A stretch of 64,000 nt of DNA, taken from the NCBI RefSeq assembly GCF_900177715.1, contig NZ_FXWG01000003.1, positions 682,001 to 746,000 on the forward strand. The letters are read 5' to 3'. Position numbers and translations under genes: made by a program. The notes under the pieces were generated by a model that was not told the DNA's origin, ran no database searches, and saw only the letters and a program-made list of their open reading frames with translations. This document shows positions 1 through 10,470 of the stretch, one piece after another. Numbering within the stretch: the stretch's first letter is position 1; each line of letters starts with the position of its first letter. The stretch comes from Altererythrobacter xiamenensis. GTDB lineage: Bacteria; Pseudomonadota; Alphaproteobacteria; Sphingomonadales; Sphingomonadaceae.

Positions 1-1493
1 GTCGGCTCGCCCACGATGAGATTGCTGTCGTTTGCGGGTGTTGCGCGTGCGATCCGCGCATCGAGCGCAGCGATATCGGCGCGCATCGGGGCGAGGAAAC
101 TCTCAGGGTAGACGCCCATCCAGAGAACCGCTGCGGCAAGCGGTGCCAGCATCGCCCATTCGCGCGCGTTGAGATCGGGCATGGCCGCAGCATCTGCATT
201 CTTCTGCTCGCCAAACGCGACCCGGCGATAAAGATAGAGCATATAGCCGGCACCCAGGATGATACCGGTGGTGCAGACCAGCGTCACCAGGGTCGAGACC
301 TGGTAGATACCGGCCAGCGCGAGGAACTCGCCGACGAAGTTGCTGGTACCCGGCAGACCGACAGCCGCCATCGTGAAGAGCATGAAGAACAGCGCGTATT
401 TCGGCATGTTGGTGCTGAGGCCGCCGTAGCGGTCGATTTCGCGCGTGTGCAGACGGTCGTAGATAACGCCGACGCACAGGAAGAGCGCTCCCGATACCAA
501 GCCGTGACCGAGCATCACCATCATTGCGCCCTCAAGCCCTTGCACGTTGAAGGCGAACAGGCCGACCGTCACGATCGCCATATGGGCGACCGATGAATAG
601 GCGATCAGCTTCTTCATATCGTGCTGAACCAGCGCGACGAGCGATGTGTAAACCACAGCGATCATCGAGAGGATGAATACGAGCCAGGCGAACTGCGCGC
701 TCGCTTCCGGGAACATCGGCAGGCTGAAGCGGATGAAGCCGTAGCCTCCGAGCTTCAACAGCACGCCCGCGAGGATTACCGAGCCTGCGGTGGGCGCCTG
801 AACGTGGGCATCAGGCAGCCATGTGTGCACCGGCCACATCGGCATTTTCACGGCGAAGCTGGCGAAGAACGCCAGCCAGAGCCATGTCTGAGCCGCTGGC
901 GGGAAGTCGTATTGCATCAGCGTCGGGATGTCGCTGGTGCCGGCTTCTGCCACCACCCAGAACATCGCGATCAGCATCAGCACCGATCCGAGCAGCGTGT
1001 AGAGGAAGAATTTGTAGCTTGCGTAGATGCGGTTGTCGCCGCCCCACACGCCGATGATCAGGTACATCGGGATGAGGCCGGCTTCGAAGAAGATGTAGAA
1101 CAGGAAGAGGTCCTGCGCTGCAAAGACGCCGATCATCAGCGTTTCCATGATCAGGAACGCGGCCATGTATTCGCCGACGCGGTTCTTGATCCCGTCCATG
1201 CTGGCGAGGATGCAGATCGGCATCAGGAAAACGCTGAGCATGATCAGCATCAGCGCGATGCCATCGATCCCGAGCGCATAGGAGAAGCCTGCAAAAAGCT
1301 CGGCCCGTTCGACGAATTGCCACTGCGCGCCGCCGATCTCGTAATTCGCCCACAGCAGTATGCCGAGAACGAAATTGACCAGCGTTGCCGCAAGCGCGGT
1401 CACCCGCGAGGCGCCCGCATCGAGGAAGAAGCATGCGATCCCCGCAACGAGCGGGACGAGAAGCATCAGCGAGAGGATGGGAAAGCCTTCCAT
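1..1493 (-). CDS. nuoM: NADH-quinone oxidoreductase subunit M (partial, 3' end outside window)
   Basis: Membrane subunit of complex I, one of the three antiporter-like proton-pumping subunits (L, M, N). I translated it from the ATG at 1493, which overlaps the nuoL stop as ATGA. The frame stays open to the window edge with about 497 codons. The protein starts [12 protein letters not shown] and is a chain of hydrophobic segments, with the family pattern around KMPMWPVHTWLPDAHVQAPT and HDMKKLIAYSSVAHM (quinone oxidoreductase antiporter domain with its charged Lys/His). NuoM proteins are usually about 500-520 residues, so only the last few codons are missing. nuoN is expected just outside the window on the left. 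Confidence 0.96.
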   Translation of the reverse strand, partial: MEGFPILSLMLLVPLVAGIACFFLDAGASRVTALAATLVNFVLGILLWANYEIGGAQWQFVERAELFAGFSYALGIDGIALMLIMLSVFLMPICILASMDGIKNRVGEYMAAFLIMETLMIGVFAAQDLFLFYIFFEAGLIPMYLIIGVWGGDNRIYASYKFFLYTLLGSVLMLIAMFWVVAEAGTSDIPTLMQYDFPPAAQTWLWLAFFASFAVKMPMWPVHTWLPDAHVQAPTAGSVILAGVLLKLGGYGFIRFSLPMFPEASAQFAWLVFILSMIAVVYTSLVALVQHDMKKLIAYSSVAHMAIVTVGLFAFNVQGLEGAMMVMLGHGLVSGALFLCVGVIYDRLHTREIDRYGGLSTNMPKYALFFMLFTMAAVGLPGTSNFVGEFLALAGIYQVSTLVTLVCTTGIILGAGYMLYLYRRVAFGEQKNADAAAMPDLNAREWAMLAPLAAAVLWMGVYPESFLAPMRADIAALDARIARATPANDSNLIVGEP

Positions 1494-3556
1494 CAGAAGA
1501 GGACCCAGGTAATCGCGGCGATCAGCCCGAGCAGCATGATCAGCGCATAGCTATAGAGGTATCCGGACTGCACCTTCTTCGCGCCGAGCGCACCGCGCTG
1601 TACAATCCAGGCGACGCCGTTAGGTCCGAAGCGATCGATCGTGCCGACGTCACCAAGTTTCCAGAACTGACGACCGAGCCAGAACGCAGGCTTCACGAAT
1701 ACGGCGTTGTAGAGCTCGTCGAAGTACCACTTGTTGTAGACGAAATTGTGTACGTAGCGGAACTGCTCGACGAACTTGCCGGGAATCGAGGTGTCCTTGA
1801 TGTAGGCGAGCCAGGCGCCGAACAGGCCGAGCAGCATCACGAAGAAGGCCGAGTACTTTACCCAATAGGGCACGGCATGCATCGCATGGATCAGCGGTTC
1901 GTTATAGAAGATCGACCCGTTCCAGAACTCCGGACTGTCGAGGAAGGCAGGCGCGAAAAGCTGACCTGCGACGATCGCGCCGAGCGAAAGCACTCCAAGC
2001 GGAATGAGCATCGAGAGCGGGCTTTCGTGCGGATGATAGCCAGCGGTGCCATCGTACTCGTCTGGCGATGGAACATGGTGCTTCACGTCCTCACCGGAAT
2101 TTTCCTGGATCGGCGGATTGTCCGGATGCGGTTCATCATGGCCATGCGCAACAGCGTGCTGGATATGCTCGCTATCCGCCCAGCGCGGCTTGCCCCAGAA
2201 GGTAAGGAACATCAGGCGCCAGCTGTAGAAGCTGGTCAGCAGCGCGGCGAAAACGCCCATCCAGAAAGCGAAGGTGGCAACATCGGTGCCGCGCGCAAAG
2301 GCGACTTCGATGATTGCATCCTTCGACCAGAAACCGGCGAAACCTGCCCCGAGGTGATAGATACCGACGCCGGTGATCGCGAGCGTGCCGAACATCATCG
2401 CCCAGAAGGTGAACGGGATCTCCTTACGCAGGCCGCCATAGTAGCGCATGTCCTGCTCGTGGTGCATCGCGTGGATCACCGAGCCAGCGCCAAGGAACAG
2501 CAGCGCCTTGAAGAAGGCGTGCGTGAACAGGTGGAACATCGCCGCGCCATAAGCGCCGACGCCCGCAGCGAAGAACATGTAGCCGAGCTGCGAACAGGTC
2601 GAATAGGCGATGACGCGCTTGATGTCCCACTGCGTCGTGCCGATGGTTGCAGCGAAGATACAGGTTGCCGCACCGATGAAAGTGACGAAGCCGAGTGCAA
2701 TCGGCGCGGTTTCGAACATCGGCGACAGACGGCAAACCATGAAGACGCCGGCGGTGACCATCGTCGCGGCGTGGATCAGTGCGGAGACCGGAGTCGGACC
2801 TTCCATCGCGTCGGGAAGCCAGGTGTGCAGGCCAAGCTGCGCCGACTTACCCATCGCGCCGATGAACAAGAGGATGCACAGGATATCCATCGTGTGCATG
2901 CGGTAGCCGAGGAAGCCGATGGTCGATCCGGTCATGCCCGGTGCCGCCTCGAGGATCTCGGGGATCGAGGTCGTCTGGAACACCAGATAGGTACCGAAGA
3001 TACCTAGCATGAAGCCGAGGTCGCCCACGCGGTTGACCACGAATGCCTTGATTGCAGCAGCGTTGGCGCTCGGCTTCTTGTACCAGAAACCGATCAGCAG
3101 GTAGCTGGCGAGGCCCACTCCTTCCCATCCGAAGAACATCTGGACGAGGTTGTTGGCGGTCACCAGCATTAGCATGGCGAAAGTGAAGAGCGAGAGGTAG
3201 GCGAAGAAGCGCGGTTGATCCGGATCCTCCTCCATATAGCCCCAGCTATACAGGTGGACGAGCGCCGAAACGGTGGTGATCACCACCAGCATGACGGCGG
3301 TCAGCGTGTCCACGCGCAGCGCCCAGTCGAAGGTCAGCGTGCCGCTTTCGACCCATTTGAGCACGGGTACGACGGTCGCTTCCACGTCGCCGCCGAGGAA
3401 ACCGATGAAGATAGGCCAGCTCAGCGCGCTGGAAATGAACAGCGCGCCGGTCGTCAGCGATTTGACGACGGTGTTGCCAAGCGCCCGATTGCCCAGGCCG
3501 CCGACAATCGCAGCGAGCAGGGGCAGGAAGACGATGAGGAGGATGGAGGTCTGCAC
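1493..3556 (-). CDS. nuoL: NADH-quinone oxidoreductase subunit L
   Basis: Largest antiporter-like membrane subunit of complex I, carrying the distal proton channel and, in the family, the long lateral amphipathic helix. The start is GTG (3556), 8 bases after the nuoK stop. The product is 687 residues. The N-terminal region has [21 protein letters not shown] and [20 protein letters not shown], both typical of NuoL. The core has [20 protein letters not shown] and [21 protein letters not shown] charged loop of about 60 residues near residue 480 (many His, Asp and Pro) interrupts the C-terminal membrane part. The stop overlaps the nuoM start. Confidence 0.98.
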   Translation of the reverse strand: MQTSILLIVFLPLLAAIVGGLGNRALGNTVVKSLTTGALFISSALSWPIFIGFLGGDVEATVVPVLKWVESGTLTFDWALRVDTLTAVMLVVITTVSALVHLYSWGYMEEDPDQPRFFAYLSLFTFAMLMLVTANNLVQMFFGWEGVGLASYLLIGFWYKKPSANAAAIKAFVVNRVGDLGFMLGIFGTYLVFQTTSIPEILEAAPGMTGSTIGFLGYRMHTMDILCILLFIGAMGKSAQLGLHTWLPDAMEGPTPVSALIHAATMVTAGVFMVCRLSPMFETAPIALGFVTFIGAATCIFAATIGTTQWDIKRVIAYSTCSQLGYMFFAAGVGAYGAAMFHLFTHAFFKALLFLGAGSVIHAMHHEQDMRYYGGLRKEIPFTFWAMMFGTLAITGVGIYHLGAGFAGFWSKDAIIEVAFARGTDVATFAFWMGVFAALLTSFYSWRLMFLTFWGKPRWADSEHIQHAVAHGHDEPHPDNPPIQENSGEDVKHHVPSPDEYDGTAGYHPHESPLSMLIPLGVLSLGAIVAGQLFAPAFLDSPEFWNGSIFYNEPLIHAMHAVPYWVKYSAFFVMLLGLFGAWLAYIKDTSIPGKFVEQFRYVHNFVYNKWYFDELYNAVFVKPAFWLGRQFWKLGDVGTIDRFGPNGVAWIVQRGALGAKKVQSGYLYSYALIMLLGLIAAITWVLF

Positions 3557-3564
3557 TTTTCAGC

Positions 3565-3882
3565 TTATCCCTTCATCTGGTTCGCATCGTCGACCGCGAT
3601 GGTGCCGCGGTTGCGGAAGTAGATCACCAGGATCGCCAGGCCGATGGCGGCTTCTGCCGCGGCGACGGTCAGGACCATCATCGCAAAAATCTGGCCTACG
3701 AGATCGTTCATGAAGGCGCTGAAGCCGACGAGATTGATATTCACCGCAAGCAGAATCAGCTCGATCGCCATGAGGATCACGATCACGTTCTTACGGTTGA
3801 GGAAAATGCCGAGCACGCCCAGCACGAACAGCGCCGCGCTGACCGTGACATAGTGCTCGATGCCGATGCCTGATTCCATCAT
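3565..3882 (-). CDS. nuoK: NADH-quinone oxidoreductase subunit K
   Basis: Small three-helix membrane subunit of complex I, related to MrpC and part of the proton pathway between the quinone site and the antiporter subunits. The product is 105 residues; the family is usually about 100. The conserved helix-2 glutamate lies in [17 protein letters not shown] and a second acidic residue in [13 protein letters not shown]. The start overlaps the nuoJ stop (the codons share ATGA). Two adjacent ATG codons exist, so the true start may be the second. Confidence 0.97.
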   Translation of the reverse strand: MMESGIGIEHYVTVSAALFVLGVLGIFLNRKNVIVILMAIELILLAVNINLVGFSAFMNDLVGQIFAMMVLTVAAAEAAIGLAILVIYFRNRGTIAVDDANQMKG

Positions 3883-4502
3883 AGCTCGACTCCCTTGCCC
3901 ACTTCGGGCTGTTTCATGACGGTCGCATCTTCCGGACGGCGGCGGTTCTGCTTGCCGATATCCTGGCTGCTGCGGGTCCCCTCCGGACGCTGGCGATGGG
4001 TAAGGACGATGGCCCCGATCATCGCGACGAGCAGGATGATACCGGCAACTTCGAACAGCAGGACGTAGCGACTATAGAGCAGCGCGCCGACCGCCTCGAT
4101 ATTGCTTTCACCCATCGGCGTGGCAGATGCCCCGTCAGCCGTTGCGAGTTCCAGCCCGCCTGCATTGTATGCGGCAAGGCCGACGAACAGTTCGACGAAC
4201 AGGATCACCGCGATCGCGATGCCGAGCGGGAAGTTCTTGATGAAACCCGCCCGCATTTCGGCGAAATCGATGTCGAGCATCATCACCACGAACAGGAACA
4301 GCACAGCGACCGCGCCGACGTAAACGATCACCAGCAGCATCGCAATGAACTCTGCGCCGACGAGCACCATGAGGCCCGCACCGTTAAAGAATGCGAGGAT
4401 GAGCCACAGCACGCTGTGCACCGGGTTGCGGGCCATGATGACCATGACCGCGCTTGCCAGCACGAGGGCAGCGAACAGGTAAAAGGCGAGTGTCTGAATC
4501 AT
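3879..4502 (-). CDS. nuoJ: NADH-quinone oxidoreductase subunit J
   Basis: Five-helix membrane subunit of complex I. Its third helix, containing [19 protein letters not shown] here, holds the conserved Tyr/Gly stretch linked to pi-bulge movement during coupling. The product is 207 residues. The hydrophobic part ends near residue 170 and is followed by a polar basic and acidic tail ([16 protein letters not shown] and on). It starts 27 bases after nuoI and overlaps nuoK by four bases, so the pair is translationally coupled. Confidence 0.97.
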   Translation of the reverse strand: MIQTLAFYLFAALVLASAVMVIMARNPVHSVLWLILAFFNGAGLMVLVGAEFIAMLLVIVYVGAVAVLFLFVVMMLDIDFAEMRAGFIKNFPLGIAIAVILFVELFVGLAAYNAGGLELATADGASATPMGESNIEAVGALLYSRYVLLFEVAGIILLVAMIGAIVLTHRQRPEGTRSSQDIGKQNRRRPEDATVMKQPEVGKGVEL

Positions 4503-4529
4503 GAACCCCGTTTCCAGTTCCGGCGCCGC

Positions 4530-5018
4530 CTAGCGATAGGGCGCGTCGGCTTCAAGGTTCGCGGCAATCGCCCGCTCCCACTTGTCCCCGTTGGCCAGCA
4601 ATTTCGCCTTGTCGTAAAGCAGTTCTTCGCGAGTTTCGGTCGCGTATTCGAAATTCGGACCCTCGACGATGGCATCGACCGGGCAGGCTTCCTGGCAGAA
4701 GCCGCAGTAGATGCACTTCGTCATATCGATGTCGTATCGCGTGGTGCGGCGGCTGCCGTCATCGCGCGGTTCGCTCTCGATCGTGATCGCCTGCGCCGGG
4801 CAGATCGCCTCGCACAGCTTGCAGGCGATGCAGCGTTCCTCGCCATTGGGATAGCGACGCAGCGCATGCTCCCCGCGGAAACGCGGCGACAGCGGGTTCT
4901 TTTCGAACGGATAGTTGATCGTCACCTTGGGCTTGAAGAAGTACTTCAGCGTGAGGGCATGCGCCTTCACGAACTCCCAGAGGGTGAATGACTTGATGAG
5001 GTGAGAGACGGTGCTCAT
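4530..5018 (-). CDS. nuoI: NADH-quinone oxidoreductase subunit I
   Basis: Peripheral-arm ferredoxin-like subunit of complex I carrying clusters N6a and N6b. The product is 162 residues. Two CxxCxxCxxxC motifs are visible: Cys63, 66, 69, 73 ([11 protein letters not shown]) and Cys102, 105, 108, 112 ([11 protein letters not shown]). The frame is open further upstream, but the ATG at 5018 begins [11 protein letters not shown], the usual N-terminus, and overlaps the nuoH stop as ATGA, so the longer reading (to 5276) was not used. Confidence 0.97.
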   Translation of the reverse strand: MSTVSHLIKSFTLWEFVKAHALTLKYFFKPKVTINYPFEKNPLSPRFRGEHALRRYPNGEERCIACKLCEAICPAQAITIESEPRDDGSRRTTRYDIDMTKCIYCGFCQEACPVDAIVEGPNFEYATETREELLYDKAKLLANGDKWERAIAANLEADAPYR

Positions 5019-6061
5019 CCGTAGTGTCCAGTTGCCATGAGGTAGCCGGAAATGACGGCGACGAAGATAAGGCTCATCGGCAGGAATACCTTCCAGCCAA
5101 GGCGCATCAGCTGATCGTAGCGGTAGCGCGGAACTGTCGCCATGACCCAGCTGAACATCAAGAAGAAGAAGAACGTCTTGAGCAGGAACCAGATGATTCC
5201 CGGCACGGCGTAAAGCGGTGCCCAGTCGATCGGCGGCAGCCAGCCACCGAAGAACAGGATCGTGTTGAGCGAACACATCAGCAGGATGTTGGCATACTCA
5301 CCCAACCAGAAGAGCGCGAAGCTCATCGAGCTGTATTCGGTCTGGTAACCCGCGACGAGTTCGGACTCCGCCTCGGTCAGGTCGAACGGAACGCGTGCCG
5401 TTTCTGCGAGGCTGGAGATGAAGAACACCACCCACATCGGGAACAGCAGCAGGTTGAAATAATATCCGTTGATGATCCCGAATCCGTGGCCCCGCTGGCC
5501 TTCGACGATCTCGGTCAGGTTGAAGGTACCTGCCCACAGCACGACGCAAACGAGGATGAAGCCAATCGAGACTTCATAGCTGATCATCTGAGCGGCGGCG
5601 CGCATGGCCGAGAAGAACGGGTATTTGGAATTCGACGCCCAACCGCTCATCACCACGCCGTAAACCGACAGCGAGCTGATCGCGAGGATGTAGAGCAGGC
5701 CGACATTGATATCCGCCAGCACCACGCCTGCATCGAACGGCACCACCGCCCAGGCGGCGAGCGCCACGGTGAAGGTGATGATCGGTGCGAGGAGGAAAAT
5801 GCCCTTGTTGGAAGCGGTCGGGATGATGGTTTCCTGGAGGAACACCTTCAAACCGTCGGCGAAACTTTGCAGGATGCCGAAGGGACCGACCACGTTCGGA
5901 CCGCGGCGCAGGTTGATTGCCGCCCAGACCTTGCGATCGACATAGATGACCATCGCAACTGCGAGCATGAGCGGCAGTGCGATCAGCAGGATACCGCTGA
6001 TCGTGGCGATGAACCACGCCCATTCGTAGGACATGCCGAGGGATTGGAAGAACTCGGTCAT
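5015..6061 (-). CDS. nuoH: NADH-quinone oxidoreductase subunit H
   Basis: Membrane subunit of complex I that forms much of the quinone-binding chamber next to NuoB and NuoD. The product is 348 residues with about eight hydrophobic helices. The conserved cytoplasmic loops are present: [20 protein letters not shown] after helix 1, and [19 protein letters not shown], whose acidic residues line the path from the quinone site. It overlaps nuoG upstream and nuoI downstream by four bases each. Confidence 0.98.
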   Translation of the reverse strand: MTEFFQSLGMSYEWAWFIATISGILLIALPLMLAVAMVIYVDRKVWAAINLRRGPNVVGPFGILQSFADGLKVFLQETIIPTASNKGIFLLAPIITFTVALAAWAVVPFDAGVVLADINVGLLYILAISSLSVYGVVMSGWASNSKYPFFSAMRAAAQMISYEVSIGFILVCVVLWAGTFNLTEIVEGQRGHGFGIINGYYFNLLLFPMWVVFFISSLAETARVPFDLTEAESELVAGYQTEYSSMSFALFWLGEYANILLMCSLNTILFFGGWLPPIDWAPLYAVPGIIWFLLKTFFFFLMFSWVMATVPRYRYDQLMRLGWKVFLPMSLIFVAVISGYLMATGHYG

Positions 6062-8052
6062 TCCGCAGCCTCCTTCAGCTCATCGCCGTGGAGGAGTTCT
6101 GCCGAACACTGCTGCATCACCGCGCTGGCGCGGGCGATCGGGTTGGTCAGGTAGAAATCCTTGATCGGATAGCTTTCCATGACGCCTTCCGCTTTGGCAT
6201 TCGCGTCGGCTTTCGGAAGGTCGCCGTAATCCGCTAGCCCTTCTTCGCCCAATGCGGGCACTTCTGCGATCATCGCGTCCTGCAACTCGCCGAAGCTGTC
6301 GAAGCCGACCTCGACCTTCAGCGCATCGGCGAGCGCGCGCAGGATCGTCCAGTCTTCCCGCGCGTCACCCGGCGCAAATACGGCCTTTTCGGCGAATTGC
6401 ACGCGACCTTCAGTGTTGACGTAAGTCCCGTCCTTTTCAGCATAGCTGGCCGCCGGAAGGATGATATCTGCCGCATGCGCGCCCTTGTCGCCGTGATGGC
6501 CGATATAGACCTTGAGGCTGTCCGCGTAGGGTTCGAAATCCATCTCGTCCGCGCCAAGCGCCAGCAGCACCTTGGGCGATGCCTTGGCGATGTCGGCCAT
6601 GCCGCCCTTCTGCGCGAAGCCGAGCATCAGCCCGCCCATGCGCGCAGCCGAGAAATGCAGTACGTTGAAATCAGCGCCCCAACCCTGCGCCAACGCAAGC
6701 GCCTTGCCATGCGCACCCTTGAGCGCGCCGCCACCAACGATCACCGCGCTGCGATCGGCATTCCCGAAAGTTTCGGTCACTTCCGAAGGCAGATCGTTGA
6801 GTACACCAAGGTCGCTGCCGAGGAAGGTCGCCGGGAAAGTCGTTTCCCACTCGGGACCGACTACGAAGACCTTGGCACCGCGCTTCACCGCCTTGCGCAG
6901 GCGAACGTTCAAGAGCGGCGCTTCCCAGCGGATGTGGCTGCCGACGATCAGGATCGCTTCGGCTTCCTCGATACCGGCAAGCGTCGAGTTGAAATTGACG
7001 GCGGCGAGGTTCGACACGTCGTAATCCATGCCGGTCTGACGGCCTTCGATCAGCGTCGAACCGCAGGCCTTGAGGAGCGACTTCGCCGCGAACATCGTCT
7101 CACAATCGAGCATGTCGCCGGCTACAGCCGCGATGGATTTCTTGTCCGATTTGAGCTGCTTGGCGATCGCCTTGAACGCCTCTTCCCAGCTCGATTCAGT
7201 CAGCTTGCCGCGCTTGCGCATGTAGACCTTGTCGAGACGGCGTTTGGATAGCCCGTCAACCTGGTAGCGCGCCTTGTCGCTGATCCATTCCTCGTTGACC
7301 TCGTCATTGACGCGCGGGAGCGCGCGCATGACTTCGCGGCCACGGCTGTCGAGACGGATATTCGCACCGATCGCGTCGGAGACATCGATGCTGAGCGTGC
7401 GCTTCAGCTCCCAGGGGCGAGCCTCGAACGCATAGGGGCGCGAAGTCAGCGCACCGACCGGGCAGAGATCGATCACATTGGCGCTCAATTCATGCTCGGC
7501 AGCATGCTCGAGATAGGTCGTGATCTGCATGTCCTCGCCGCGATAGAGTGCGCCGATTTCGTCCACGCCTGCGATCTCTTCGGAGAAACGCACGCAGCGG
7601 GTACAGTGGATGCAGCGGGTCATGATCGTCTTGATCAGCGGGCCCATGTATTTCTCGGTGACGGCGCGCTTGTTTTCCTCATAGCGCGAACCGCCGCGGC
7701 CATAGGCCACCGCCTGGTCCTGCAGGTCGCATTCACCGCCCTGGTCGCAGATCGGGCAATCGAGCGGGTGGTTGATGAGGAGAAACTCCATCACCCCTTC
7801 GCGCGCGGTCTTCACCATTTCGGTGTCGGTGCGGATTTCCTGCCCCTCGGTCGCTGGCAGCGCGCAGCTCGCTTGTGGCTTGGGCGGCCCGGGCTTCACT
7901 TCGACCAGGCACATGCGGCAGTTGCCGGCGATGCTCAGCCGCTCATGATAGCAGAAGCGCGGAATCTCCTTGCCGGCCATTTCGCAGGCCTGAAGAACCG
8001 TTGCGCCATCGGGGGCGTCGATTTCCTGTCCGTCTACGGTGACTTTAGGCAT
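6058..8052 (-). CDS. nuoG: NADH-quinone oxidoreductase subunit G
   Basis: Peripheral-arm iron-sulfur subunit of complex I. The product is 664 residues, normal for alphaproteobacteria and shorter than the roughly 900-residue enterobacterial form. The N-terminal [2Fe-2S] domain has Cys34, Cys45, Cys48 and Cys63. The His/Cys cluster N5 site has His95, Cys99, Cys102 and Cys108. The N4 site has Cys147, Cys150, Cys153 and Cys197. The rest is a degenerate molybdopterin-oxidoreductase-like domain. It starts 3 bases after the stop of the inserted orf227 and overlaps nuoH by four. Confidence 0.98.
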   Translation of the reverse strand: MPKVTVDGQEIDAPDGATVLQACEMAGKEIPRFCYHERLSIAGNCRMCLVEVKPGPPKPQASCALPATEGQEIRTDTEMVKTAREGVMEFLLINHPLDCPICDQGGECDLQDQAVAYGRGGSRYEENKRAVTEKYMGPLIKTIMTRCIHCTRCVRFSEEIAGVDEIGALYRGEDMQITTYLEHAAEHELSANVIDLCPVGALTSRPYAFEARPWELKRTLSIDVSDAIGANIRLDSRGREVMRALPRVNDEVNEEWISDKARYQVDGLSKRRLDKVYMRKRGKLTESSWEEAFKAIAKQLKSDKKSIAAVAGDMLDCETMFAAKSLLKACGSTLIEGRQTGMDYDVSNLAAVNFNSTLAGIEEAEAILIVGSHIRWEAPLLNVRLRKAVKRGAKVFVVGPEWETTFPATFLGSDLGVLNDLPSEVTETFGNADRSAVIVGGGALKGAHGKALALAQGWGADFNVLHFSAARMGGLMLGFAQKGGMADIAKASPKVLLALGADEMDFEPYADSLKVYIGHHGDKGAHAADIILPAASYAEKDGTYVNTEGRVQFAEKAVFAPGDAREDWTILRALADALKVEVGFDSFGELQDAMIAEVPALGEEGLADYGDLPKADANAKAEGVMESYPIKDFYLTNPIARASAVMQQCSAELLHGDELKEAAE

Positions 8053-8055
8053 AAT

Positions 8056-8739
8056 TCAGCTTTCAGGTTCCATACGCCGTAGGCGATGATAAACGGGCTC
8101 GTTCAACGCGATCTGCAACGCCTTGTGGGAAAGTTCGAGCTCCTGACCGGCAGCGACACATGGTGACAAGGCTGGCATAAGCTTCTGGATCGCCATACCC
8201 TCCTCCTTGCTGTCTTGTTCGGTCCTTAAATAATCGATCGTTGCCTGCGGACTCTTGAGGAACACACAATCTCCGAACTCCATGTAGGCCAAATATGCCG
8301 CGTCGGAACGTTCTCCTTCCGGTAGTCCGCCAAGCGAAACCAGATACCAGGGATCCGGTGCAGCAATCTGAGAAAGATCGATTTCTCGAGCCAGCTGCAA
8401 CTTCACCATTTCGGCAGCGAGCGCACGCCTGAATGGTCTTTGCGTAAAGGTCATCTTTATTCCGCCAACGGGCGTATCTGAACCGCCCATGCAAACTTCA
8501 ATGTCGCCCGCATTCTTTCTAATAAGTCGGAATTCTGCATCCGAACCCGGAACGGTTTCAAGGACTTTGGCCGCATAAGCTGGACCACGTTCGGCGATGC
8601 ACTCGACCGTCAATTGCATCAGTTCGACGCTGTCGGTCTTGCGGATATTGCCGCCGAGACGCGTGCCGGTCCACTGCGCAGAGACGCTGGTTGCGGCCAA
8701 GACCAACACAGAAAAGCCGGCAAGATATTTGCCAAGCAT
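8056..8739 (-). CDS. exported protein of unknown function inside the nuo operon (orf227)
   Basis: I do not recognise a named family. The 227-residue product starts with a signal peptide ([21 protein letters not shown], cleavage expected after Ala21), so the mature protein should be periplasmic. It has four cysteines, Cys47, Cys83, Cys158 and Cys194. Both pairs are 36 residues apart and the two segments share a pattern (Cys, then Pro, Ala, Leu, Thr, Ser, Glu, Lys, then Cys), which suggests an internal duplication with one disulfide per repeat. The ATG overlaps the nuoF stop by one base (TGATG) and the gene ends 3 bases before nuoG, so it is co-transcribed. No cofactor motif is visible. A role in complex I is possible only by position. 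Confidence 0.85.
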   Translation of the reverse strand: MLGKYLAGFSVLVLAATSVSAQWTGTRLGGNIRKTDSVELMQLTVECIAERGPAYAAKVLETVPGSDAEFRLIRKNAGDIEVCMGGSDTPVGGIKMTFTQRPFRRALAAEMVKLQLAREIDLSQIAAPDPWYLVSLGGLPEGERSDAAYLAYMEFGDCVFLKSPQATIDYLRTEQDSKEEGMAIQKLMPALSPCVAAGQELELSHKALQIALNEPVYHRLRRMEPES

Positions 8740-10031
8740 CACTCCGCAGCCTCCGCGAATTTCGCGTTGTGTTCTTCGATCCGGCGCTCCAGCTCCGGGC
8801 GGAAGTGGCGAAGCAGGCCCTGGATCGGCCAGGCTGCCGCATCGCCGAGCGCGCAGATCGTGTGGCCTTCGACCTGCTTGGTGACCTGGTACAGCATGTC
8901 GATCTCTTCGATCGCGGCGTCGCCGGTGCGCAGGCGCTCCATCACGCGCCACATCCAGCCCGTGCCTTCGCGACAGGGCGTGCACTGGCCGCAGCTCTCG
9001 TGCTTGTAGAAATAGCTGAGACGCGAAATCGCGCGGACGATGTCGGTCGACTTGTCCATCACGATAACCGCTGCAGTACCGAGGCCCGAGCCGACTTCCT
9101 TGAGCCCGTCGAAATCCATCGGCGCGTCCATGATTTCCTTGGCAGGGACCAGTGGGACAGACGAACCACCCGGGATCACGGCGAGGAGATTGTCCCATCC
9201 GCCGGTGACGCCGCCGCAATGCTTCTCGATCAGTTCGCGGAAGGGGATGCTCATCGCTTCCTCGACCACGCAGGGCTGTTCGACATGGCCGGAGATCTGG
9301 AAGAGCTTGGTCCCGTGGTTGTTCTCGCGGCCAAAGCTCGCGAACCACGAAGCGCCGCGCCGCAGGATCGTCGGTACGACCGCGATGCTTTCGACATTGT
9401 TGACCGTTGTGGGGCAGCCGTAGAGGCCTGCACCTGCCGGAAACGGCGGCTTGAGGCGCGGCTGGCCCTTCTTGCCTTCGAGGCTTTCGATCATCGCGGT
9501 CTCTTCGCCGCAGATGTAAGCGCCCGCACCGCGGTGCATGAACACGTCGAAGTCGTAACCCGAGCCGCTTGCATTCTTGCCGATCAGACCCGCGTCATAC
9601 GCCTCGTCGATCGCCGCCTGCAGCGTTTCGGCCTCGCGGATGTACTCGCCGCGAATGTAGATATAGGCCGCCCGCGCGCGCATGGCGAAGCCTGCGACCA
9701 GCGCGCCTTCGACCAGCTTGTGCGGATCATGACGGATGATCTCGCGATCCTTGCAGGAACCGGGTTCGGATTCGTCGGCATTGATAACGAGGAAGCTGGG
9801 ACGCCCGTCGGCGCTTTCCTTGGGCATGAACGACCACTTGAGGCCGGTGGGGAAGCCCGCCCCGCCCCGTCCGCGCAATCCCGAGGCCTTGATCTCCTCG
9901 ATAATGGTGTCCTGACCCTTCTCGATCAGCGCCTTGGTATTGTCCCAGTCACCGCGTTGCTGCGCAGCCTTCAGCCCCCAATCCTGGAAGCCATAGACAT
10001 TGGTGAAGATGCGGTCCTTGTCAGCGAGCAT
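8739..10031 (-). CDS. nuoF: NADH-quinone oxidoreductase subunit F
   Basis: Flavin- and NADH-binding subunit of complex I, where NADH is oxidised by FMN and electrons enter the iron-sulfur chain. The product is 430 residues from the ATG at 10031; an in-frame GTG three bases earlier is also possible. The glycine-rich NADH/FMN loop [16 protein letters not shown] is near residues 51-66. The second loop [19 protein letters not shown] is near residue 180. The N3 cluster site [12 protein letters not shown] lies near residue 350, with a further Cys in the GHTICALGD stretch. The start overlaps the stop of orf74. Confidence 0.98.
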   Translation of the reverse strand: MLADKDRIFTNVYGFQDWGLKAAQQRGDWDNTKALIEKGQDTIIEEIKASGLRGRGGAGFPTGLKWSFMPKESADGRPSFLVINADESEPGSCKDREIIRHDPHKLVEGALVAGFAMRARAAYIYIRGEYIREAETLQAAIDEAYDAGLIGKNASGSGYDFDVFMHRGAGAYICGEETAMIESLEGKKGQPRLKPPFPAGAGLYGCPTTVNNVESIAVVPTILRRGASWFASFGRENNHGTKLFQISGHVEQPCVVEEAMSIPFRELIEKHCGGVTGGWDNLLAVIPGGSSVPLVPAKEIMDAPMDFDGLKEVGSGLGTAAVIVMDKSTDIVRAISRLSYFYKHESCGQCTPCREGTGWMWRVMERLRTGDAAIEEIDMLYQVTKQVEGHTICALGDAAAWPIQGLLRHFRPELERRIEEHNAKFAEAAE

Positions 10032-10255
10032 CACTCAGGGTTCCCATCGAGATAGTCATCCATGTCCGTGTCACCGGTCGGCGTCTGGGCGAGCAGGATC
10101 ACGCCGATGATGAACAGCACGATCCCGGCGATCAGTACGCCGTCGCCAAAGTTCATCTCGCCATGCACCATGATTCCGGCCCCGGCGAGGATGCCGAGAC
10201 TGCCGACCATCATGATCTGGCGAGCATGCCTGCGCAAGGAAACGAGGTTGATCAT
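10031..10255 (-). CDS. small two-helix membrane protein in the nuo operon (orf74)
   Basis: A 74-residue protein I cannot assign. It has a basic N-terminus (SLRRHARQ), two hydrophobic segments at about residues 15-32 and 38-56, and an acidic C-terminal tail ([10 protein letters not shown]). Its ATG overlaps the stop of the preceding small gene by four bases and its stop overlaps the nuoF start, which argues that it is translated as part of the nuo mRNA. A complex I accessory or assembly role is inference from position only. Confidence 0.75.
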   Translation of the reverse strand: MINLVSLRRHARQIMMVGSLGILAGAGIMVHGEMNFGDGVLIAGIVLFIIGVILLAQTPTGDTDMDDYLDGNPE

Positions 10256-10470
10256 AGATCCCCCCGCTCGCCTTGGCCGGCACCGGCGAGTTCGTCCCGC
10301 GACGGCGCATTATTTCTGAGAGCACGCAATTGCTTGAGCGCAAGCGCCTGCCCCATCAGTCCGCCGATCATCAGCGCGATGCCGAGACCGCGATCGCCAC
10401 CTCCGGCAAAGGCAACGCCGGCGAGGAACAGACCGAGGCCTGCAACAGCAAGAGCGAAAACGCCGACCAT
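10252..10470 (-). CDS. small membrane protein in the nuo operon (orf72)
   Basis: A 72-residue protein of unknown function. The first half is hydrophobic and rich in Gly and Ala (two short membrane segments around residues 2-22 and 28-44). The second half is polar and charged (ALRNNAPSRDELAG and on). The start touches the nuoE stop and the end overlaps orf74 by four bases. With orf74 it forms a pair of tiny membrane genes between nuoE and nuoF. No family recognised. Confidence 0.7.
   Translation of the reverse strand: MVGVFALAVAGLGLFLAGVAFAGGGDRGLGIALMIGGLMGQALALKQLRALRNNAPSRDELAGAGQGERGDL

Noticed and set aside
621-3007. Long plus-strand open frames opposite nuoM and nuoL (309 and 540 codons).
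   Set aside because: Shadows of GC-rich genes on the other strand: composition rich in Arg, Glu and His, with no ribosome site or family resemblance.
5019-5276. An extended start for nuoI.
   Set aside because: The extension is the nuoH sequence in another frame, and the ATG at 5018 overlaps the nuoH stop and gives the usual N-terminus.
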